Positions 26,808 through 34,062 of a DNA stretch of 60,922 bases are shown piece by piece. The stretch comes from a virus. The notes below the pieces were generated by a model. That model was given only the letters and a program-made list of their open reading frames with translations. It made no database searches and was not told the origin of the DNA. Where the stretch lies: positions 1-60,922 of the IMG/VR virus record IMGVR_UViG_3300033183_000054; one strand, given 5' to 3'. Both the position numbers and the translations under genes were made by a program. Each line of letters begins with the position of its first letter. Position 1 is the stretch's first letter.

Positions 26808-28672
26808 CAACAGTCCCCATAGTTTTCTGCATACTCGCCTTCGCAAGTTATAGGTAAATCTTCACCCCACTTAGGAGGTTTAGACATCTCGTCCATAATA
26901 AACTTCAGTGCTTTATCTTTATCTTCTTCAGGTGCAGTACATACAATAGCATCATGAACAGTTAACACAGGTTTGTATTTGTCCGCTACTTTAACCATCT
27001 GTTCGCCTATGATAATTCTAGCTAATGCTTGAACCACGTTCTCTACAACTGAACCACCCCAAATATTTACGACTCCTCGTCTAGAAGAATATATGTATGA
27101 TTCTCTGTCTGATTCTGTATCCCTTTGTAGCTCAGGATAATATATCATTAGTCCGTTTGGTAGTTTCAATCCATCTTTTGTAACCAATACACATTTATGT
27201 TTGTCAAGGTAATAAGATTCTTTATCTTTCCAGTGTGCCATATTGCGTAAAGCTAAATCACATTTCTCCCACAACTGAATAACTTTATTGTTAACATCTC
27301 TGTAAACTCTGACTAATCTTTTACATTCTTCGTCTGAAAGGTCAGCACCAGGTGGGGAAGTCTTCAAAGTATGTTGCAACTTTGACCACCCAGTACCATA
27401 ACCTAAACCTAGAGTACAGGTTTTACCAACAAATCGTTCTGTCTTGTTTCGTTTATCTATCTTTCTGTTGTAGACTTTACTTGCAAACTCAGAGTAAACA
27501 TCTTCTCCGTCTCTATATAATTTAACGATGTTCTCTTGTCCAGCTAACCATACAAGCACCCTAGCCTCAATCTGTGAGGAATCGCAGTTTATGATGACAT
27601 GTCCTTTTGGTGGTAACACTGCGTTCTTCAAGGCTTTCTTCTTTGCATCACGACTTGGTAAGTTTTGAAAGTTAACCTTGTCTGAGCCTGACCATCTTCC
27701 TGTATGCGCCCCGTAGTATTTAAGTGGGATAGGTAGTTTGCCACTGTTACGCACAGCAATATCTAAGAATCTCTCTATTCTTGACTCTTCGATTGTAGAC
27801 TTTGTACCAAGTCTCACTGCACATAGTTCTTGTATAAATGGGTTCTCGTGTTCTTGTAGTTCTATAAACCCAACATCATTCTTTGCTAAAGCATACGTCT
27901 CTTTGCCAGTGGTCGAACTAATCTTTGTAGGCACTTCAACTCCTAGTTCTTCTAACAACTCAGCAAACTGTTTGTTACTAGCCAACTTTTTACGTACACA
28001 CTCTTCGTCTTCGCATTCTAATCTGTTCTTCAGACCAGCTAACAAGTTTTGTTTTTCTTCTTGTACTTCCTCTAATCTATTAATTAGTATTGCATCATCT
28101 AATCTAAGCGTAGGCTCAGTGTACATTCTCAATGTAATGTCTATAAGTTTTAGTTCATCCATAGGAAATGTCTTAGATAATATCTTGAATAAGTCGTAGG
28201 TTAGTTTGACGTCGTTCTTACAGTATTGACCATACTGATGTAGTTCATGGTCTGCGAAGTCTTCTAGTCGTTTACCTTTAGCATCCAGAACCTCAGTGCC
28301 TTTCTGTCCTATGTTATATCGTTCAGCGAGGGCTTTCAAACTACCGCCGGCATTAACACCGTGTATTGCACGAGCCATTGATAAGGTGTCAAGGTAAGCA
28401 AGAGGAACAATGTTAAATATCCATGATAGTATTGCACCATCAAATATTGTATTGTGGCAGAGTAACATTGTGTCACTCCAGTCTATCTTGTCTAATTCTA
28501 GTTTGAGTTCGTCATGCGAACCAGTAAACCATTTAGTTTGACCTTCATCTATCTTAAGTGCATATCCGATGACTTGAAATCTGTCATCTTTTATATACTC
28601 TTCTGTTGTTAGTCTAGATAGACTAAACCCTGTGTCGTAAAACGTCTCAAAATCGAGAGTTACTATTTGCAT
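26807..28672 (-). CDS. Family A DNA polymerase with 3'-5' exonuclease
   Basis: The 621-residue protein carries the proofreading exonuclease motifs DFE (7-9), HNTIFDG (73-79) and YCKNDV (150-155). The polymerase motifs follow: A CDSSQIEARVLVWLAG (Asp364), B RFVGKTCTLGLGYG (Arg413, Lys417, Tyr425) and C TVHDA (His573, Asp574). The residue after Glu in motif A is Ala, as in many phage Pol A enzymes. No 5' nuclease domain is present. It is the replicative polymerase of this phage. Motif C is intact, so the enzyme should be active. Confidence 0.95.
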   Translation of the reverse strand: MQIVTLDFETFYDTGFSLSRLTTEEYIKDDRFQVIGYALKIDEGQTKWFTGSHDELKLELDKIDWSDTMLLCHNTIFDGAILSWIFNIVPLAYLDTLSMARAIHGVNAGGSLKALAERYNIGQKGTEVLDAKGKRLEDFADHELHQYGQYCKNDVKLTYDLFKILSKTFPMDELKLIDITLRMYTEPTLRLDDAILINRLEEVQEEKQNLLAGLKNRLECEDEECVRKKLASNKQFAELLEELGVEVPTKISSTTGKETYALAKNDVGFIELQEHENPFIQELCAVRLGTKSTIEESRIERFLDIAVRNSGKLPIPLKYYGAHTGRWSGSDKVNFQNLPSRDAKKKALKNAVLPPKGHVIINCDSSQIEARVLVWLAGQENIVKLYRDGEDVYSEFASKVYNRKIDKRNKTERFVGKTCTLGLGYGTGWSKLQHTLKTSPPGADLSDEECKRLVRVYRDVNNKVIQLWEKCDLALRNMAHWKDKESYYLDKHKCVLVTKDGLKLPNGLMIYYPELQRDTESDRESYIYSSRRGVVNIWGGSVVENVVQALARIIIGEQMVKVADKYKPVLTVHDAIVCTAPEEDKDKALKFIMDEMSKPPKWGEDLPITCEGEYAENYGDC

Positions 28673-28854
28673 TCTGCTAGTGCTTTCTTTATTCGTTTTC
28701 TATGTGATGGGTCAAGTATGTCTACCATAGTAAACATAATATGATATATACATGCCCACTGGTCACGAGTTAAATTATTTGGTTTTTCCTTAGTCCCTAT
28801 AATCTTACGAAGGTGTTGCATTATATAATCGTGTTGCTTTTTAGTTATTTGCAT
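28663..28854 (-). CDS. Small hypothetical protein upstream of polymerase
   Basis: The 63-residue helical protein (MQITKKQHDYIMQHLRKIIG..., DPSHRKRIKKALAECK) overlaps the polymerase start by ten bases and begins at the last base of the upstream gene. It is basic and might be a polymerase accessory factor, but I recognise no family. Confidence 0.6.
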   Translation of the reverse strand: MQITKKQHDYIMQHLRKIIGTKEKPNNLTRDQWACIYHIMFTMVDILDPSHRKRIKKALAECK

Positions 28855-29060
28855 CAGTGCATTTTCTTTCTGTTTTGTTTATTTTTATTTTGTATGTAAT
28901 CACGTACTTCTTTAAATACCTTTCCTGTTTTTTCTGCTCCCCAACTTAAAGGGACTGCTAATTGTATTTTACTATCTTCTCCAGTTATTATAACTTCTGA
29001 TTCTAATTCTAATCTTTCCAATGCTTCTTTAAACGATTCTATAAATTCATCATTTGTCAT
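28854..29060 (-). CDS. Small hypothetical protein
   Basis: ATG 29060 is preferred because GAGAG lies upstream and an extended reading would run through another gene. The 68-residue product (MTNDEFIESFKEALERLELESEVIIT...) has an acidic helical first half and a basic end (NKNKQNRKKMH). It overlaps the zinc-ribbon gene upstream by 11 bases. The function is unknown. Confidence 0.55.
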   Translation of the reverse strand: MTNDEFIESFKEALERLELESEVIITGEDSKIQLAVPLSWGAEKTGKVFKEVRDYIQNKNKQNRKKMH

Positions 29061-29193
29061 TTTTGCTCTCTTTCTCTGCTTTGCAGTATCCGTGTGCATC
29101 AAAGGTAAACCCACACCACCACTTTTTCTTGTCGTAGTATTTGGCGGGGTTCTTGCACTTGTTGCATTTTCTGTCGTATGTTTTTATTGCCAT
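29050..29193 (-). CDS. Small zinc-ribbon protein (47 aa)
   Basis: This frame is short but well formed: MAIKTYDRKCNKCKNP, then KKWWCGFTFDAHGYC, giving a C-x2-C...C-x(8)-C metal site. It overlaps neighbours on both sides by ten or eleven bases, as do other genes of this operon. The product probably binds zinc and either nucleic acid or a host protein. The function is unknown. Confidence 0.6.
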   Translation of the reverse strand: MAIKTYDRKCNKCKNPAKYYDKKKWWCGFTFDAHGYCKAEKESKNDK

Positions 29194-29420
29194 AGTGACA
29201 CGATTAATGCGACGGCAACTATAATTAAAGTTGCTATGTATGCTTTCGTAGTTTCATTCATATTAGAGTCATGGTCTTTAATTTCATTATATCGTGTATA
29301 GCCGTAGGCTTCTTTCATTGTGCGTGGAGTCGTTTGCGTTGCATTGTGTGGTTCAAAGAACCGATAACCTTGCTTAAGATTTTTTCTCCATATTCTGACC
29401 GTCTTATTGCTTACGTTCAT
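29184..29420 (-). CDS. Small tail-anchored membrane protein
   Basis: ATG 29420 has AGGAAG eight to nine bases upstream. The 78-residue product has a basic N-terminal part (VSNKTVRIWRKNLKQGYRFFEPHN) and a single C-terminal membrane helix (AYIATLIIVAVALIVSLW). The layout is that of a tail-anchored inner-membrane peptide, possibly a host-modifying early protein. No family is recognised. Confidence 0.55.
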   Translation of the reverse strand: MNVSNKTVRIWRKNLKQGYRFFEPHNATQTTPRTMKEAYGYTRYNEIKDHDSNMNETTKAYIATLIIVAVALIVSLWQ

Positions 29421-29595
29421 AGTTCTTCCTTTCTTTTTTAACCTGTCTAATTCTAGCTTCTCGTTCTTCATCTGACATATAATACCACTTTTCTAAGTCT
29501 TCGTAAGTCCTAAAACAGCTTATGCACCGAGACTCACCATCTATCTCCTCATAGCGACATATCTCAGTGCAAGGACTGATAGGTTTTTTCATCAT
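29404..29595 (-). CDS. DUF1289 family protein
   Basis: The 63-residue protein contains SPCTEICRYEE...SRCISCFRTYEDLEKWYYMSDEERE, which matches the DUF1289 pattern of four cysteines (SPC-x3-C...C-x2-C-x-RT) followed by W-x-x-M-S-D-x-E-R. Cellular members are small putative metal-binding proteins of unknown role. The phage copy overlaps the upstream gene as ATGA and the downstream one by 17 bases. Confidence 0.85.
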   Translation of the reverse strand: MMKKPISPCTEICRYEEIDGESRCISCFRTYEDLEKWYYMSDEEREARIRQVKKERKNYERKQ

Positions 29596-29897
29596 GCTCT
29601 TTGTGATTTTTTTCGTGGTTTAATAAACGCATCTGGTTCAATAACATGAAGTTTTTTAATGGCGTCTGATAACATTTTAGTATGAGTATCTTTTATCTTT
29701 TGCTCTAATGAATCCCACTCTTTACCTGTTTTACTATTACTAGAAACAGCTTTTAGATAGTTTCTTGACCCTTCTGATAATATAATTTTTACTGGCTCAG
29801 GATGTTTTTCCAAATAGTTTGTTATTTGCTTCATGCGTTTGTCTAACTTTTCTTTATGCTCTTGTTCTAATTTATCTTGTAGTTCTTTATTAGTCAT
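29592..29897 (-). CDS. Hypothetical helical protein
   Basis: ATG 29897 (MTNKELQDKL) follows AGGAAG; an in-frame ATG at 29930 has no such site. The 101-residue protein is charged and mostly helical, with KIILSEGSRNYLKAVSSN in the middle and a basic tail (KPRKKSQRA). It couples to DUF1289 by ATGA. The function is unknown. Confidence 0.6.
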   Translation of the reverse strand: MTNKELQDKLEQEHKEKLDKRMKQITNYLEKHPEPVKIILSEGSRNYLKAVSSNSKTGKEWDSLEQKIKDTHTKMLSDAIKKLHVIEPDAFIKPRKKSQRA

Positions 29898-29898
29898 G

Positions 29899-30090
29899 TT
29901 ACTTCCTTTCATATTTTTCATTTTCGTCACGACATTCTACACTGCACCAACGTCGCTTATCTTTCACGGGGTCACCGCACCATATACAAACACCTGTATC
30001 ATTTTCTTTGACTTCGGTATTTATAGTTCTCATTGTCATATCTAATGCTTTCTGCACTTGGTCATTAGCTTTATCTATTTCATCAGCCAC
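29899..30090 (-). CDS. DksA/TraR-type zinc finger protein
   Basis: The 63-residue product has an N-terminal helix (DEIDKANDQVQKALD) and a C-terminal finger, GVCIWCGDPVKDKRRWCSVECRDENEKYERK, with C-x2-C-x(n)-C-x3-C spacing like DksA/TraR phage relatives. Such proteins bind the secondary channel of RNA polymerase and change promoter choice. This phage has no RNA polymerase of its own, so modulation of the host enzyme is plausible. The longer coiled coil of full DksA is absent. Confidence 0.75.
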   Translation of the reverse strand: MADEIDKANDQVQKALDMTMRTINTEVKENDTGVCIWCGDPVKDKRRWCSVECRDENEKYERK

Positions 30091-30367
30091 TTAGTTTACC
30101 TAATTGTTTCATCCATGACGTACTTCTACTTGTGGTCTTCCGCTTTGGTGGTAACTTAATATCACCTTTAGCTTCCATGTCGTTTAAGATAGTAGATTTA
30201 TAACCTGTCCATTGAGTAATTGTTGTTCTTGTTGCGTTTGGGTACTTTTCCTGAACCTCTTTTACTTTAGCTACTTTCTCTTCATATGGCACGTTTCTTT
30301 TATATGCCGGTTGTCTTTGTATTTTCTTTTCAGTTAATGCTGTTTCCCATTTAGTTCTTTTACTCAA
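30083..30367 (-). CDS. Putative HTH-containing small protein
   Basis: The 94-residue basic protein has VAKVKEVQEKYPNATRTTITQWTGYKSTILNDMEAKGDIKLP. This reads as a winged or simple helix-turn-helix (TRTTITQWTGYKSTILNDM), with a recognition helix followed by a beta hairpin. It overlaps both neighbours by a few bases. It could be a second regulator candidate. The assignment is tentative. Confidence 0.55.
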   Translation of the reverse strand: MSKRTKWETALTEKKIQRQPAYKRNVPYEEKVAKVKEVQEKYPNATRTTITQWTGYKSTILNDMEAKGDIKLPPKRKTTSRSTSWMKQLGKLSG

Positions 30368-30555
30368 AATCTACATTCCCCCACTAATTCTAATGCTCTG
30401 TGATATTCCGACTTATACACAGGTTTATCTAATTTAATTATTTTGTCGTTCGGATGTTTTTCAATATACCACTCATAGTCCTTCTTTGTCCACCTGTATT
30501 TTTTAATTATTTCACCTTCAAAGTCTAGTAATGCGTGTGTAAATATGCTATCCAT
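30364..30555 (-). CDS. Small hypothetical protein
   Basis: The 63-residue product (MDSIFTHALLDFEGEIIKKYRWTKKDYEWYIEKHPND...) is rich in aromatic and charged residues and looks folded. It overlaps the next gene by four bases. Upstream is a 48-bp spacer, one of the few in this block. No family is recognised. Confidence 0.6.
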   Translation of the reverse strand: MDSIFTHALLDFEGEIIKKYRWTKKDYEWYIEKHPNDKIIKLDKPVYKSEYHRALELVGECRF

Positions 30556-30603
30556 TTATGCCCCTTCGGTAATAAAACATAGAAAGCGAGCTGATACCAG
30601 TTC

Positions 30604-30828
30604 TCAATCTTCGCAGTTACCACCGACGCAAAACTTTCCGTTAAGAATTTCATCAGCGATGTCATCACTTATTGTCTTACGTTCAGCTTCATCTATATCA
30701 TGCTCAATCTTTTTACAGGCATCGGATTTAAGTAGTAAATTTAACTCTTCAATAATAGCTTCCGATTCTTCTGTCTGCTCTTGGCTTTCAATCAGTCTTT
30801 TAATTCGTAAAAATAAATCTTCACTCAT
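30604..30828 (-). CDS. Small acidic hypothetical protein
   Basis: The 74-residue helical product (MSEDLFLRIKRLIESQEQTEESEAIIEELNLLL...) ends in FCVGGNCED, giving a possible Cys pair at the tail. It overlaps the DUF3310 gene by eight bases. The function is unknown. Confidence 0.6.
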   Translation of the reverse strand: MSEDLFLRIKRLIESQEQTEESEAIIEELNLLLKSDACKKIEHDIDEAERKTISDDIADEILNGKFCVGGNCED

Positions 30829-31105
30829 TAGCTTTCTCCTTCAAGTAATCTTCCAGTTCTTTGGCATACCATATAATTTTACCTACGTCGTTAATCATAT
30901 CTTCATCGTGTCCCTTGTATCCTAGACGTGTGATGTATTTAATAATTGTGCCACGCAGATAACCTATGTATTCTTCCATGGTCAGTTTTGAACGTATTAT
31001 CTTTATAGTCTCTATCCCCTTTTTATAGTGTGGGGGATGATTAACCATGTCAACTGCTTTCGTGGGATTTCCCACGGCTTCTCTTCCGTCTGTCTCTGTG
31101 TTCAT
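30821..31105 (-). CDS. DUF3310 (T7 gp1.7-related) protein
   Basis: The 94-residue protein contains VNHPPHYKKGIETIKIIRSKLTMEEYIGYLRGTIIKYITRLGYKG...DVGKIIWYAKELEDYL, the DUF3310 signature of small phage proteins linked to T7 gp1.7 (a nucleotide-kinase-like factor). ATG 31105 has an AAAGG site; the alternative ATG 31048 (MVNHPP) has none but sits directly after the upstream stop. With the longer start, the codons for residues 10-15 (AVGNPT) are the repeated palindrome itself. It may affect nucleotide metabolism. Confidence 0.8.
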   Translation of the reverse strand: MNTETDGREAVGNPTKAVDMVNHPPHYKKGIETIKIIRSKLTMEEYIGYLRGTIIKYITRLGYKGHDEDMINDVGKIIWYAKELEDYLKEKANE

Positions 31106-31394
31106 TTTTAGCCTTTCTAATTATACTGTTTAGTTCATCAATATTAGTCTCATCAACCACAATACTAATGCCCCCAGCAAAGTGTATATCAGTTAAGTGT
31201 TTCATCTGTAACGCCGTCGGTTTGTTGCCATTGGCTTTGCACTCAATACCATAAAATGTCCCTTTCCAACAAGCAATAATGTCAGGCACTCCACTAGCAC
31301 CATAACCTCCTGTCGCAGGCATAAAGAAGTAAGCATCTAGCTTAGTTAAAATTTTTTTAGCTTTATCTTTAATCTTCTTTTCGGGGGTAGTCAT
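31050..31394 (-). CDS. VRR-NUC domain nuclease
   Basis: ATG 31394 (MTTPEKKIKDK) is chosen for the AGGAAG eight bases upstream. The 114-residue protein has the compact VRR-NUC pattern: GASGVPDIIACWKGTFYGIECKANG, with Asp and E-x-K catalytic residues, then LQMKHLTDIHFAGGISIVVD. This family cleaves branched DNA such as Holliday or flap structures, and phages often carry the domain alone. It would act on replication or recombination intermediates. The tail is very basic (KNEHRDRRKRSRGKS). Confidence 0.88.
   Translation of the reverse strand: MTTPEKKIKDKAKKILTKLDAYFFMPATGGYGASGVPDIIACWKGTFYGIECKANGNKPTALQMKHLTDIHFAGGISIVVDETNIDELNSIIRKAKNEHRDRRKRSRGKSHESS
31061..31076. promoter_or_regulatory. Repeated palindrome, copy 1
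   Basis: CGTGGGATTTCCCACG, reading as CGTGGGAAATCCCACG on the coding strand. It lies inside the first codons of the DUF3310 gene (or 12 bases before its alternative start). It is one of seven copies in 31-41 kb. Confidence 0.7.
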
Positions 31395-31731
31395 TGTAGA
31401 AACTTCCTGTGAGTTCATAAAAGTCATTAACGTGAATGATAACAACATACATACTTTCAGATGCTCGCCATGCAGTATCAGGGTCGCCTATTTCTTCATG
31501 GCAATTAAATACATCCATAGCATTTAATTCGTGGTCTTCTTTGTAGCTTGTGGCAATACAGTTAGCCACAGTGATTTTTGATTTGATGAAACTTGGTAGG
31601 GTTTTTAGGCTATATCGTCTACGAAAGTTTTTAGCCACGTAGACGATATAAACATCGTCTTCCTTGTATACAGGAACACGAACATAATCTGTTAGTTTAA
31701 AATGTGGTATTGGTTCTAGTTCTTTAAACAT
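31369..31731 (-). CDS. Hypothetical protein
   Basis: The 120-residue product (MFKELEPIPHFKLTDYVRVPVYKEDDVYIVYVAK...) is beta-rich at the start and carries CHEEIGDPDTAWRASESMYVVIIHVND in its C-terminal half. It overlaps the genes on either side. I do not recognise a family. Confidence 0.6.
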   Translation of the reverse strand: MFKELEPIPHFKLTDYVRVPVYKEDDVYIVYVAKNFRRRYSLKTLPSFIKSKITVANCIATSYKEDHELNAMDVFNCHEEIGDPDTAWRASESMYVVIIHVNDFYELTGSFYNDYPRKED

Positions 31732-32761
31732 CCGTTACAATCGTTGTAAGCATTTTAAAAGTATTACTATAATCACCGATGCCGTATGTAAGTATACCAA
31801 AGTCTTTATGGAATATGTTTGCATCGCTATACCAACCATTACCTTCTAAGAAATAATTATCATATATCTTCTTTGAGTTTTGTTCGTCAGGTTCATAACC
31901 GACTTTAAACATAGTTAGTTTTGGTATGATACTTTCAAAGTGTTCATAATCTTGTATATCGACGTAGCGTTTCATGTGTAAGATTTCTAAGTCTTTCGTA
32001 TCTAGTCTATCTTGTCTATCAATCACTTTAGCTTGTCCAATAATATACCCGTCGTAGTATCTAGAAGTCATCAAAAAGTGAAATGGTTTTCTAATACTTT
32101 GTTGTGCTATTTCTAGACCTGATTCAATATCTTCGTTTATTTTGTGTAATTTGTCAAGTGTATCCGCATAGAGTTTAGCAGTATTACCATCAACAATTAC
32201 ATCTTTACCTGATGCTTTTTCGATAAGTAATTGTAATGCTACACCACCGATAGTAGTGTTATCCCTTCTACTCATTAACTTATCTAAGTCTACGACAAGT
32301 GTTGATAAATCTCTTGCCATTTTTTTAGTTTGCATCATGTTAATTTCATCACCTACGTGGTCGATAGATTTTTCTCGGTCTTTAATCTTCTTCATTAACC
32401 TATTTAAGTGTATTGAAGTAAGGCTATATCTATCCCCTTGTTCTTTTATTATATTAGGTGATATGTATGTGTAGTTATCAACCCATTGGTCTCTATGATT
32501 TATTTTCTCTACTATAACGATACATTTAGGTAGTCCGTCATCTAAACCCATCAACCACCCATCACGTTTTTCAGTATCAGTATCGGTAGATACTTCATAC
32601 CCACTCCATGAAGATTTCATATTTACTTTGTTAATAACTTTGTATTTAAAAGCGTGATTGATTTCCTCAATAAATGGTCTTGCAATTCCCATCAGATTAG
32701 AATATTTCTGATGAGCGTAGTCGTCAATAAATAGTTTTTTGCTATCGTTTACAGTGGTCAT
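31724..32761 (-). CDS. Hypothetical protein (345 aa)
   Basis: This soluble 345-residue protein has a central helical segment (RLMKKIKDREKSIDHVGDEINMMQTKKMARDL) between two mixed alpha/beta parts and ends in GILTYGIGDYSNTFKMLTTIVTDV. It begins on the last base of the next upstream gene and overlaps the downstream gene by eight bases. No motif or membrane segment is evident. It belongs to a run of unrecognised genes (31.4-33.9 kb) that may serve host takeover. Confidence 0.6.
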   Translation of the reverse strand: MTTVNDSKKLFIDDYAHQKYSNLMGIARPFIEEINHAFKYKVINKVNMKSSWSGYEVSTDTDTEKRDGWLMGLDDGLPKCIVIVEKINHRDQWVDNYTYISPNIIKEQGDRYSLTSIHLNRLMKKIKDREKSIDHVGDEINMMQTKKMARDLSTLVVDLDKLMSRRDNTTIGGVALQLLIEKASGKDVIVDGNTAKLYADTLDKLHKINEDIESGLEIAQQSIRKPFHFLMTSRYYDGYIIGQAKVIDRQDRLDTKDLEILHMKRYVDIQDYEHFESIIPKLTMFKVGYEPDEQNSKKIYDNYFLEGNGWYSDANIFHKDFGILTYGIGDYSNTFKMLTTIVTDV

Positions 32762-33645
32762 TATATTCTCCCTCTAAGTTTAATTTCAATATCGTGGTTT
32801 GAACCTGCGAAAAATTTATCCTCGCAAGGTGTTACTCTCTCTTTGTAAGCATCGTCATAAAAATTCCTGAGTTCATGTATGATTGCCTTGTCATAATGTT
32901 TTAACAGATGACGCTTGAATGCATCAGGAAAGAATTGCGTTCTTTGACATGGATAGCATGTATATGCTTTCAGTGCAAAATGTATTGCATCTTTGTTTTG
33001 TAGATACTCTTTACTAGACGTGTTTCTAAACTTATCGCTTACTATTATATTTACTATTTCATTAGGTTCTAATGTAGTTAGCCAAGGTAAGACTTGTTTG
33101 AAAATACTAGCATTCTCTTTCTTAATCTTGTTTGTGGTCTTTCGATTAAGAATCTTCTCAACGATATCATACTCATACCCTTCCACAACCTTGTCAGTAT
33201 CCATGTAATATCGTATACCTTTTCGTATTGGTATTACAGTGTAGTAGTCTTTAGAAAATATCCTTGAATAACAAAAGCCACCACGTCGTTTTTCATTGTA
33301 GAAAGTTTGTCCTTCTCGGAATCCATAGTCTAGCCAACCTTCAGTTGCGTTTAGTGTTTTAAGTATTTGTGTCTCGCCTTGTGAATATCCCCATTTCTCA
33401 TGTGGATTGAATTCTACAATGTTCATAGGAAACACTGATAGTAAAAGGTTTTCTTTACCGTAGAACACGTCAAACATAGCTATCCGATTTACACCCTTGT
33501 CATCTTTCTCGTAGTGAGCAGTGAAATATTTAGTTGATGAATACCTTCTTTCATCCCAACAATAGTCTTCGGTATACCTACCTCTGATTGGTTCTTGTGT
33601 GTTTACTATATCGCACAGTTTGTCATATGTTATATTCTCTAGCAT
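32761..33645 (-). CDS. Hypothetical protein (294 aa)
   Basis: The 294-residue product has an N-terminal half rich in Tyr, Trp and Phe (EDYCWDERRYSSTKYFTAHYEKDD, GWLDYGFREGQTFYNEKRRGGFCYSR) and a more helical C-terminal half with CYPCQRTQFFPDAFKRHLLKHYD. The C-x-x-C pair and nearby His residues could bind metal. It shares one base with the genes on both sides. The function is unknown. Confidence 0.6.
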   Translation of the reverse strand: MLENITYDKLCDIVNTQEPIRGRYTEDYCWDERRYSSTKYFTAHYEKDDKGVNRIAMFDVFYGKENLLLSVFPMNIVEFNPHEKWGYSQGETQILKTLNATEGWLDYGFREGQTFYNEKRRGGFCYSRIFSKDYYTVIPIRKGIRYYMDTDKVVEGYEYDIVEKILNRKTTNKIKKENASIFKQVLPWLTTLEPNEIVNIIVSDKFRNTSSKEYLQNKDAIHFALKAYTCYPCQRTQFFPDAFKRHLLKHYDKAIIHELRNFYDDAYKERVTPCEDKFFAGSNHDIEIKLRGRI

Positions 33646-33896
33646 TACTCATTCCCTTCTATACATTCTTTGTCTGTCTTGATATAAACAGTGCTGACTG
33701 GGTCAGCCTGTTCATACACCGTGTTGTTTTTACATAGATAAGTTATCGGTTCGTCGTATAAGAAACTCATATACATTAGATACCCTCTGTATCCCGACAT
33801 ACCAACAACCACACCCAACGCAAACCAAAACAACAATATAAAATAGTATGCGTATTCTCTTTCTATAATTACTTTGTGTCCTCTAACATTACTCAT
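33645..33896 (-). CDS. Membrane protein with short periplasmic tail
   Basis: The 83-residue protein has one strong membrane helix (YAYYFILLFWFALGVVVGMSGYRGYLMYMSF, about 15-45) and a soluble C-terminus with two cysteines (YLCKNN, KECIEG) that could be disulfide-bonded if periplasmic. It couples to both neighbours by overlaps. An envelope-modifying or superinfection role is possible but not shown. Confidence 0.55.
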   Translation of the reverse strand: MSNVRGHKVIIEREYAYYFILLFWFALGVVVGMSGYRGYLMYMSFLYDEPITYLCKNNTVYEQADPVSTVYIKTDKECIEGNE

Positions 33897-34048
33897 GACG
33901 AGACCTCCTCTGCTTGAAAGTCAGCATCCCAAACTTGCCACTCAGTTTCTTCTTGAGCCTTTCGGATTGCTTGTTCTTCTGTTTGTGCAAACACTGTAAT
34001 AGGTTTGCAATACTGCGTTATACTAACTCTATATACTTTACTATTCAT
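33893..34048 (-). CDS. Small hypothetical protein (51 aa)
   Basis: ATG 34048 follows GAGGAG, and the stop overlaps the next start as ATGA. The 51-residue product contains QYCKPITVFAQTEEQAIRKAQEETEWQVWDADFQAEEV, a sequence typical of small folded proteins with a helix rich in Gln and Glu. One copy of the repeated palindrome ends 17 bases upstream of its start. The function is unknown. Confidence 0.6.
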   Translation of the reverse strand: MNSKVYRVSITQYCKPITVFAQTEEQAIRKAQEETEWQVWDADFQAEEVSS

Positions 34049-34062
34049 CTTCTTCTCCTCTG

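Noticed and set aside
30592-30602. TGATACCAGTT as another copy of the 24-bp repeat.
   Set aside because: Only 11 bases match, in the opposite orientation relative to the genes, with no palindrome or CGAC boxes beside it; chance is likely.
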